A stretch of DNA of 38,759 bases. Source: Syntrophus sp. (in: bacteria). Lineage in GTDB: Bacteria > Desulfobacterota > Syntrophorhabdia > Syntrophorhabdales > Syntrophorhabdaceae. Below the pieces are notes generated by a model that was not told where the DNA came from, made no database searches, and saw nothing but the letters and a program-made list of their open reading frames with translations. The translations under genes and the position numbers were made by a program. Below are positions 32,908 to 38,759 of this stretch, in pieces (position 1 is the stretch's first letter; each line of letters starts with the position of its first letter). Location: contig PNOM01000019.1 in NCBI GenBank assembly GCA_013824835.1, positions 1-38,759 of the forward strand, in the 5' to 3' direction.

Positions 32908-32947
32908 GGGGGCGACCCCGTATCAAGTACGGGGCGACGTGAGCCCC
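32908..32947 (+). repeat. Partial three-hairpin element (copy B)
   Basis: GGGGGCGA, then hairpin CCCCGTA-TCAAG-TACGGGG sharing bases with the terminal hairpin GGGGC-GACGTGA-GCCCC (32931-32947). The last 17 nt are identical to the end of copy C at 33017-33033 and differ at one base from copy A. Confidence 0.65.
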
Positions 32948-32963
32948 GGGTTTTGTGGTTCCC

Positions 32964-33033
32964 TTAGCGACGTCTGTCGCGAGAGGGGGGTGGCTCCACG
33001 GGCTTTGCTCGTGGAGGGGGCGACGTGAGCCCC
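32964..33033 (+). repeat. 70-nt three-hairpin intergenic element, copy C
   Basis: TTAG, hairpin 1 (GCGAC-GTCT-GTCGC), GAGAGG spacer, hairpin 2 (CTCCACGGGC-TTT-GCTCGTGGAG) and hairpin 3 (GGGGC-GACGTGA-GCCCC). Same total length and order as copy A, with different but still pairing stem bases in hairpins 1 and 2. It ends 25 nt before the start of the BON-domain gene. Confidence 0.75.
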
Positions 33034-33058
33034 AGAGATTGAGCGTAGGGAGGGAATA

Positions 33059-34462
33059 ATGATTTGCGAAAAGTGTAACACAGAGATTTCGGGTGCTGCA
33101 AAATTTTGTCCCAAATGTGGATTAAAGATGGAGTCTCCAGAACCTGCACTATCTTTAACCATGAAATGTCCTCAATGCGGTGCTGAGAATCCCATAACGG
33201 CGAAATTTTGTAAAGCAGACGGCTATAACCTGCAGGAGGCGCAGGCAATCCCTAAGAAAGAGGAGACGGTTACAGCAGTAGATGAACCGGAACCGCCTCA
33301 ACCACCGGAACCGCCTTTAACCCCTAAAGAAACTCCGGCAGAAAATGAAACTGTTGAAACTCCCAATCCAGTTCCTTTTGAAGTGAAGGAGACGATTACC
33401 TGCCCCACTTGTGGAACGGAGAATCCTGCAGGGGCAAGATTTTGTAAAAAAGATGGTACAAACCTAAAAGAAATATCGGAACATGCAAATGATGGTGACA
33501 CAACAATTAAAGAGGAAAGAGTGGCACAGCCGCAAAATAAGGAGGAACCAAATCCAGCGGGCCAGATGAATACAGAGAAAAAACCAAAAAAAGCGATGAA
33601 TTGGCTGTGGGTTATCATTGCCGTTGTCTTTGTAGTGTTGGCAGGCGCGGGAGGTTATCTCTATTTTTCCGGACCCATGGGCATGAAACCCGCTGATTTT
33701 CAAAAAATCGTCAACGAGGAACTACGAACGAAGAATTTAGGCGTTATTGTTGAAATCAATAATGATTGGACTGCTACATTAAGCGGTCCTGTAAAACAAC
33801 AGGCAGAAAAGGAGCTTGCAATCAACACAGTCAAGTCTCATAAAGAAATAAAAAATGTGATTGACAGCATTACGTTTGAACAGCGGACGCCTGCTGATAT
33901 TCAGACAGATATAAACAGGGAGCTTGGGAGTAAGGGTTTTACTGCCATACAGGCACGGGTTGATGAAAATTATATTGCTGTCTTCACAGGCTATGCTGCA
34001 AATCAGGATGAAAAAGCGAACGCTGTGGATATCGCAAAAGGAAGCGCTGAAATAAAAGGGGTTCGTGATGAAATTAATGTAAAAACCGAACCAGCATCAC
34101 AGCCGGGATCGGTGCCCCAGCCACTGCCGCCGCCTCCGGGATCACCGCAGGTATCTCCGTCTCAGCGACCAGCACCTCAAACGTTGCCGCCTCCGGGACC
34201 AATGCCACCGCAAAGATCAGCGCCACCTACAAAATTAGCACCACCACCAGGTGTTGATACAGCAAGGCTTGAAGGTGAGATCAACAGAGCCCTGAGAGGT
34301 TCCGGCATTCACGGCGTTTACGTTATCGTAAGAAATGATTTAACTGTTACAATGAAGGGTACTGTCCGTAATCCCGATGAAAAAGAACGGGCCCTTCAAA
34401 TAGTGAAGGGATATGGGCAGGTGAGAAGGATTAAGGATATGGTATTTATTGTTGCTTCATGA
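33059..34462 (+). CDS. Membrane protein with three zinc ribbons and three BON-like domains
   Basis: A 467-residue protein. Zinc ribbon 1 has four cysteines (C3, C6, C17, C20). Ribbons 2 (C37, C40, C51) and 3 (C115, C118, C129) have only three cysteines, each ending in FCK-x-DG instead of FC-x-x-CG. A proline/glutamate-rich linker leads to one transmembrane helix (about 182-203), then BON-like domains at about 211-273, 278-341 and 401-466, the last after a proline-rich spacer (345-398). BON domains bind membranes or lipids in OsmY-type proteins. The predicted layout is cytoplasmic ribbons and periplasmic BON domains. GGAGGGAA precedes the ATG, and the hairpin element (copy C) is just upstream. 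Confidence 0.83.
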   Translation: MICEKCNTEISGAAKFCPKCGLKMESPEPALSLTMKCPQCGAENPITAKFCKADGYNLQEAQAIPKKEETVTAVDEPEPPQPPEPPLTPKETPAENETVETPNPVPFEVKETITCPTCGTENPAGARFCKKDGTNLKEISEHANDGDTTIKEERVAQPQNKEEPNPAGQMNTEKKPKKAMNWLWVIIAVVFVVLAGAGGYLYFSGPMGMKPADFQKIVNEELRTKNLGVIVEINNDWTATLSGPVKQQAEKELAINTVKSHKEIKNVIDSITFEQRTPADIQTDINRELGSKGFTAIQARVDENYIAVFTGYAANQDEKANAVDIAKGSAEIKGVRDEINVKTEPASQPGSVPQPLPPPPGSPQVSPSQRPAPQTLPPPGPMPPQRSAPPTKLAPPPGVDTARLEGEINRALRGSGIHGVYVIVRNDLTVTMKGTVRNPDEKERALQIVKGYGQVRRIKDMVFIVAS

Positions 34463-34504
34463 TATAGGGGTTTAAAGTTAAGAGAAAGCATGAGGAGAAG
34501 GGCT

Positions 34505-35017
34505 ATGAATATATATCGCAGCAGGAGGGTAATAGTTTATACAACATTGATAAGTATCGCGTGTGTGCTGCTGATCTTAACAGGGTGTGCGGATTTTAAG
34601 AAAAAAACCGGAACCTTCCTGGGCGGTGACAGCGGGGAACAGCCCATGGATTCCCGTGATGAAGCTATAGGAAAGTATAACTACAAAAGCATAAAAGACG
34701 AGATTATATTGGGATCACCGAGCATTATTCCTGATGTTGCGAGAATTGGTGACACAATAACACAGACAATGCAGTATGTAGTGCTCTCCCCGGAAAAGAA
34801 TAAAAGCTTCAAGGTCCAGGAGGTTGTTACACTGTCAGGGAAAGGTATTCTCCTTGAGCTGTCGAGAAAAGAGATTGAAAAAATGCAGGGTACGCATACA
34901 TCCACGGTACAATTTACTATACCAAATGGTTTGGCCCGTGGCAGTTATAAACTTATCACTACAATAAGTACCGCTGGTATGGAAAAGAAGCAGACGGGAA
35001 GTTTCAGGGTGAAATAA
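34505..35017 (+). CDS. Predicted lipoprotein, function unknown
   Basis: A 170-residue protein with a lipoprotein signal: a basic start (MNIYRSRRVIVY), a hydrophobic stretch and the lipobox LTGC followed by ADFKK. The mature part contains a beta-sandwich-like region (DTITQTMQYVVLSPEKNKSF, VQFTIPNGLARGSYKLITTI, KQTGSFRVK) of the kind seen in Ig-like or accessory envelope domains. I do not recognise the family. The start at 34505 has GAGGAGAAGG upstream; the longer ORF adds five residues. It follows the BON-domain gene by 42 nt and precedes the alanine dehydrogenase gene by 11 nt. The residue after the lipidated cysteine is Ala, which is compatible with outer-membrane sorting. Confidence 0.75.
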   Translation: MNIYRSRRVIVYTTLISIACVLLILTGCADFKKKTGTFLGGDSGEQPMDSRDEAIGKYNYKSIKDEIILGSPSIIPDVARIGDTITQTMQYVVLSPEKNKSFKVQEVVTLSGKGILLELSRKEIEKMQGTHTSTVQFTIPNGLARGSYKLITTISTAGMEKKQTGSFRVK

Positions 35018-35028
35018 GGGTAGATAAT

Positions 35029-36139
35029 ATGATTATTGGTGTATTAAAGGAGATAAAAGAAGGAGAAAACAGGGTTTCCATGACCCCGGCAGGGGTCCAT
35101 ACCCTTGCGATGGACGGCAATACATTACTGGTAGAGGCCGGAGCAGGCGAAGGAAGCGGTCTTATGGATGAAGAGTATCGCCGCGAAGGCGCCCATGTTA
35201 CATCGCGGGATGAGATTTTCGCTAAAGGGGAGATGATTGTTAAGGTCAAAGAACCTCTTGAATCGGAGTGGCAATCCTTGAGGGAAGGCCAGATCCTTTT
35301 TTACATATCTCCACCTTGCTTCTTCAGAGAGGCTGACAAATGCGTTGCTCAACAGAGGGATAACGGGTATTGCCTATGAAACGGTGCAGGATGGAGAGGG
35401 ACGCCTGCCCTTGCTTGCCCCGATGAGTGAAGTGGCCGGCAGAATGTCTGTGCAGGTGGCCATGCGTTTCCTTGAAACCGATTATGGCGGGAGAGGAGTT
35501 TTATTGAGCGGGGTACCGGGTGTACCGCCTGCGGATGTGGTAATTCTCGGATGCGGCATAGTGGGATTCAATGCCGCAAAGATTGCCGTAGGGCTTGGCG
35601 CTCATGTAACTATGCTTGATATTAATCATAACAGGCTCAAGTATATTGATGATGTGCTCCACGGAAATGTAATTACAGTCTACTCCAACCCCGTTACTGT
35701 CCAGAGGGCTGTAAGTTATGCGGATGTCGTGATAGGCGCTGTTCTACTCGCAGGCGCCCGCGCCCCGGTGCTGGTTACCGAGAAAATGGTATCTCAAATG
35801 AAACCGGGATCAGTCATAATTGACGTGTCGGTTGATCAAGGCGGATCCGTAGAGACGACGAGGCCTACAACGCACGCGGAGCCTGTCTACAAGCTTCACA
35901 ATGTAATCCATTATGGCGTCCCCAATATACCCGCTGCTGTTCCAAGGACTTCTACATATGCCCTGACGAACGCAGTTTTGCCCTATATCCGGACAATGGC
36001 ATCAAAAGGTTTAAGAAAAGCTGCCGAGGAAGACAGTGCCCTGGCTCTGGGAATTAACCTTGCACAGGGCGTACTCACCAATGAGGCAGTAGCTGCTGCC
36101 TTTGGCATGGGCTGGAAATCATGGCAGGATATGGCATAA
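35029..36139 (+). pseudogene. ald: Alanine dehydrogenase interrupted by a single frameshift
   Basis: The frame from 35029 encodes the normal Ald N-terminus (MIIGVLKEIKEGENRVSMTP, VEAGAGEGSGLMDEEY, IVKVKEP) up to EGQILF. At a run of six T (35297-35302) the frame is lost; reading with one T fewer restores FTYLHLASSERLTNALLNRG and continues into the C-terminal part (ITGIAYETVQ, MSEVAGRMSVQVAM, the NAD-binding VVILGCGIVGFNAAKIAVGL and IDVSVDQGGSVETTRPTTH). Together they make about 370 residues, the normal length. Ald interconverts L-alanine and pyruvate with NAD. Every other part looks intact, so this is a recent mutation, a sequencing error, or a slippage site. Confidence 0.9.
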
Positions 36140-36154
36140 TTAACCTGATATTTT

Positions 36155-36182
36155 TTGACATTATCCTGAAATAAGATATACT
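36155..36182 (+). promoter_or_regulatory. Promoter directly abutting the lysR start codon
   Basis: Perfect TTGACA (36155-36160), 16-nt spacer, TATACT (36177-36182), then only AATCC before the ATG at 36188. The usual initiation distance falls on the start codon, and there is no ribosome binding site, so the message may be leaderless. Confidence 0.6.
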
Positions 36183-36187
36183 AATCC

Positions 36188-37162
36188 ATGCGTCCGCCAC
36201 AACTGAACCCACAGCATCTGATCTCCTTTTACTATGTAGCAAAGGAAGGCAGCTTCAGTCAGGCTGCTGAAAAGCTATGCATAACACAGTCAGCAGTAAC
36301 CCAACAGATAAGATCCCTTGAAGCACAGTTCGGGGTTAAACTCTTTATGATTAGGAAGCAAAAGGCTTACCTGACCTTGATGGGGGATAAACTCCTTGCC
36401 TATGCCGACGAGTTTATTCATCATACAATGATGATGGAAACTTTCCTGAAGAGCTACAAATTGACTAATCTTCGCATAGGGATAGCAAGCATTATAATGC
36501 TCTACATGATGCCTGTGGTCGACAAGTTCAAGGAGCGCCACCCTTTTGTTCAGTTATCCGTCAGAGGAGCCCTCTCCCTTGACCTCGTGGATGACCTGCT
36601 TGAGTTCGGACTCGACATCTGTTTTGTAGGTCGGGCTTTTCTGAGATCGTATACATACCCGTCCGATCAATTGGCGGTATACCGCATTCCAGAAGTGGAG
36701 AAGATCGTTTTTGTTGCCGGTCAGGAATATCCGTTAGAGCCAAACGTAGAAACAAATTGGGAAAATCTTGCACTTCAGCCCCTTATTATACAGACTGAAG
36801 GATCAAATCTCCGAAACGTTGTCCTTGGGCATTTCAAAAAGAGGGGTCTGAAACCTATTATCGGAACAGAGATTGACAATGTCCAACTGGCGCGGGAGCT
36901 TGCCCGGCAAGGGAAGGGAATCGCTCCTATGTTTTGGCCGAACGTAAGAGATGATATTGAAAATGGAACACTGCGGGTCATTCCTGTAGCGGGTGGCGAT
37001 ATCCGGCTCGGGATTGATATTCTTGTAAACCAGGAAATCGCATTGTCGCCGCTGGTACTTGACTTTATGGGTCTTCTTAAGGACCATTTCGGTTGGGAGA
37101 TCCGTCGGCTGGAACCTGATCATATTTCCGTTGTTGTGGCTCCACATTCCTCATTAATGTAG
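36188..37162 (+). CDS. LysR-family transcriptional regulator
   Basis: A 324-residue regulator. The N-terminal winged helix-turn-helix covers about residues 8-67 (LISFYYVAKEGSFSQAAEKL, CITQSAVTQQIRSLEAQFGV), followed by the linker helix and a substrate-binding-like effector domain (about 93-300; LRIGIASIIMLYMMPVVDKF, LLEFGLDICFVGRA, ARQGKGIAPMFW). No other methionine could serve as the start without removing the DNA-binding helix. It lies 48 nt downstream of the alanine dehydrogenase gene in the same orientation and converges on the PEP-utilising enzyme gene. Its target is unknown; LysR proteins often regulate neighbouring genes. Confidence 0.93.
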   Translation: MRPPQLNPQHLISFYYVAKEGSFSQAAEKLCITQSAVTQQIRSLEAQFGVKLFMIRKQKAYLTLMGDKLLAYADEFIHHTMMMETFLKSYKLTNLRIGIASIIMLYMMPVVDKFKERHPFVQLSVRGALSLDLVDDLLEFGLDICFVGRAFLRSYTYPSDQLAVYRIPEVEKIVFVAGQEYPLEPNVETNWENLALQPLIIQTEGSNLRNVVLGHFKKRGLKPIIGTEIDNVQLARELARQGKGIAPMFWPNVRDDIENGTLRVIPVAGGDIRLGIDILVNQEIALSPLVLDFMGLLKDHFGWEIRRLEPDHISVVVAPHSSLM

Positions 37163-37168
37163 TTTATG

Positions 37169-37198
37169 AAAGCGTTTCTGGACCTCCATGGCGCTTTT
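37169..37198 (+). terminator. Weak terminator-like hairpin after lysR
   Basis: AAAGCG and CGCTTT pair across a 17-nt loop, followed by TTT. The loop is long and the T run short. Confidence 0.25.
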
Positions 37199-37249
37199 TG
37201 CTCAAAACTTATTACCCTGGGTGCACTGCTCAAATTGTGCCGATATAAT

Positions 37250-38759
37250 CTATTTATCCAATATATAAACAACCCCTTGGTTGCCATCTACGACAATCCG
37301 TTGCCCTGTCTTGATCTTCTGGGTTGCTTCCACGGTCCCTGACACCGCAGGAACACCGAACTGACGGGCCATAATCACAGGATGGGAAAGGGCGCCTCCA
37401 CCATCAGTGACCAGCCCTTTTATGATGCTGAAGACCACGGTCCACGCAGCCGAAGTGCCGGGAGCCACGAGTATTTCTCCTGGCTGTATCAGGGAAAGAT
37501 CTTTTGCGTTCATGATTACCCGCGCAACACCCTCTGCCATGCCCGGCGCTCCTGCCGCTCCGTAAAGGTCAGCCTTGAGTTCCTTCCTCACAATAGGGAC
37601 CTGTGTGGAAGCGGAGAGGGTAGGATCAGATTGAAGTATCGCCTGTGCCTGCCCTATGTCCCCGTAAAATGGGGCGGGTTCAATCTCCGAATATTGTTCG
37701 AACAGCTTCTTGCGACGCTCTACATAGGGCCGGAGGTTAATTTTGTCCATAGATATGGCGGCCTTCCTGATTTCATTAGGGTGAAGGAAAAAGACATCGT
37801 CGGTTTCATCAATGCATCCTGCGGCTGCAAAGCGCCTGCCGAACTCATTGATGATCCATCGTCCCATAGCGCCGATATATAAATCGCAGTAATACGTATG
37901 ATCTTCACTCCAATGGGAGGCGTTCTGTCCGCCTTTGATGAGCATGGCGAGGACCTCTTTCTGGGACTCGGGACATCTCGCCATCACCGCCTTTTCTGCT
38001 GCACCCCGCTCCCTGCTCACCCGTTCCCGTTCTGTATCGAAGGGGAATACTTCGGACTTCATCAACATTCTTATCTTGTTAATCACAAGCCCTGGTTTTT
38101 CAATCCATGCCGATGTATCGTAGGCATGCATCCTCTCACATCTCCACCCGTCCTCAAGGAGAAATTCGTGGAAAAGATCAAGCCATTTCCTTCCCTCCGC
38201 AGTTTTCACAAGATCGCTCAGTACCGCATCATCGTCCTTATGCGCGTCAATGATTGGTTGGAGACCCAAATCCACTGCTTGTCGACCCAGTTGCCAGAGA
38301 GTTTTCGTGACTCTCACATTTGCGTTATCTTCCCCGCCCATCAAGGAGATGAAATTTGGATCGATTGCAGCTTCAACGCCGAAGAGGTTTCGCCATACCT
38401 GCTGCAACATCCCGCTCATATAGTAGACGGCCATCAACATGATCATGTGGGTCTCGCCCTCTTTGCGATTGATGATGTAGGCGAAATCGAGAAAGAAACT
38501 GAGGAGGTCATTGTTGCTGAGATGTTCAATGTCCTTCCACTCTTTCAGGTCCTTCGATGTCCGTGCTGTTTTGTACATTTGAACGAGTTCTGTTTTCAGC
38601 GGGTCCCAGACACCATCGAAGTCTTCCAGAAAGGGCTTAATCTTTTCACGGAACATGGGCGCCCGAGCATTAGCTTCTTCTTTGGTTGTCCTGATGGCGG
38701 TGATATAGGGATATCCTTTGATAAACAGTGAGCTCCCATCCATGGGTGGATGGGAGCTC
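37250..38759 (-). CDS. PEP-utilising enzyme with mobile histidine domain, partial (phenylphosphate synthase-like)
   Basis: The frame is open to the right edge, so the N-terminus is probably missing. About 500 residues are visible. The C-terminal swivelling phosphohistidine domain is clear: GAPGMAEGVARVIMNAKDLS, GEILVAPGTSAAWTVVFSII, then DGGGALSHPVIMARQFGVPA with the phosphorylatable His about 43 residues from the end. The rest is a helical domain (DDVFFLHPNEI is the usual linker) with no ATP-grasp or PEP-barrel domain. This split arrangement resembles the alpha subunit of phenylphosphate synthase, which transfers phosphate from ATP to phenol, and related uncharacterised PEP-synthase-like subunits; which it is cannot be decided here. 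The ATG at 38743 could be a start but has no ribosome site. Confidence 0.8.
   Translation of the reverse strand, partial: SSHPPMDGSSLFIKGYPYITAIRTTKEEANARAPMFREKIKPFLEDFDGVWDPLKTELVQMYKTARTSKDLKEWKDIEHLSNNDLLSFFLDFAYIINRKEGETHMIMLMAVYYMSGMLQQVWRNLFGVEAAIDPNFISLMGGEDNANVRVTKTLWQLGRQAVDLGLQPIIDAHKDDDAVLSDLVKTAEGRKWLDLFHEFLLEDGWRCERMHAYDTSAWIEKPGLVINKIRMLMKSEVFPFDTERERVSRERGAAEKAVMARCPESQKEVLAMLIKGGQNASHWSEDHTYYCDLYIGAMGRWIINEFGRRFAAAGCIDETDDVFFLHPNEIRKAAISMDKINLRPYVERRKKLFEQYSEIEPAPFYGDIGQAQAILQSDPTLSASTQVPIVRKELKADLYGAAGAPGMAEGVARVIMNAKDLSLIQPGEILVAPGTSAAWTVVFSIIKGLVTDGGGALSHPVIMARQFGVPAVSGTVEATQKIKTGQRIVVDGNQGVVYILDK
38730..38759. repeat. Perfect inverted repeat at the window end
   Basis: GAGCTCCCATCCA and its exact reverse complement TGGATGGGAGCTC flank a TGGG loop, 13 bp per arm, ending at the last base of the window. 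The position suggests an assembly fold-back, though a real hairpin cannot be excluded. Confidence 0.85.

Noticed and set aside
32753-33028. 91-codon frame running from the TM2 gene through the hairpin repeats
   Set aside because: It starts inside a real gene in another frame and its tail only translates the GC-rich hairpins.
37898-38731. 277-codon plus-strand open frame opposite the PEP-utilising enzyme
   Set aside because: It is the antisense shadow of a recognisable protein and shows no domain of its own.

Overview
The window reads as an ordinary chromosomal stretch of an anaerobic Gram-negative bacterium, most likely a Desulfobacterota/Syntrophorhabdia-type organism. This is inferred from gene content, not from a search. 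The clues are a siroheme-decarboxylase-like protein beside hemL (siroheme-dependent haem route), a DapL-type LL-diaminopimelate aminotransferase, a phosphofructokinase with the PKTIDND signature, a LarA-type enzyme, an MCE lipid-transport operon, a TonB receptor, and at the right edge a split PEP-utilising enzyme resembling phenylphosphate synthase subunits. I see no prophage, transposase, CRISPR array or rRNA.

Layout. 1-2.0 kb: end of an RpoH-type sigma factor, a CcdA-like thiol transporter and a Ppx/GppA phosphatase. 2.1-3.7 kb: three small genes of unknown function, one a secreted Ala/Gly low-complexity protein built on a 12-bp tandem repeat. 3.7-9.9 kb (minus strand): a tight four-gene unit larA-like > TonB receptor > YfiR > CHASE8-like hybrid histidine kinase. 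10-14 kb: enolase, a secreted EF-hand protein, an MltB-like transglycosylase that itself carries an EF-hand loop, and a CDF transporter with an unusual metal site. 14.4-16.8 kb: a partner-switching unit (STAS antagonist, RsbW-like kinase, and a second RsbW-like domain fused to acetyltransferase-like domains). 16.8-19.4 kb (minus strand): dapL and an MFS pump. 19.6-26.3 kb: seven closely packed genes, siroheme decarboxylase-like > hemL > alr > mlaE > mlaF > mlaD > an aromatic-repeat exported protein.

26.5-28.7 kb: phosphofructokinase and endonuclease IV. 28.7-29.3 kb: a decayed gene and tRNA-Arg(TCT) with a clear promoter. 29.3-31.3 kb: a PleD-like diguanylate cyclase and an exported MsrA. 31.4-35.0 kb: a cluster of zinc-ribbon membrane proteins (two zinc ribbon-TM2 proteins around a DUF2752 protein, then zinc ribbons-TM-three BON domains, then a lipoprotein). 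35.0-38.8 kb: an alanine dehydrogenase interrupted by one extra T, a LysR regulator with no room for a leader, and the partial PEP-utilising enzyme, ending in a perfect inverted repeat at the window edge.

The most promising material for follow-up is a 70-nt intergenic element with three hairpins whose stems differ in sequence but stay paired between copies (26482-26551, 32964-33033, related piece at 32908-32947); the zinc-ribbon/TM2/DUF2752/BON cluster; the RsbW-GNAT fusion; the LarA-TonB-YfiR-kinase unit; and the aromatic-repeat protein closing the MCE operon.
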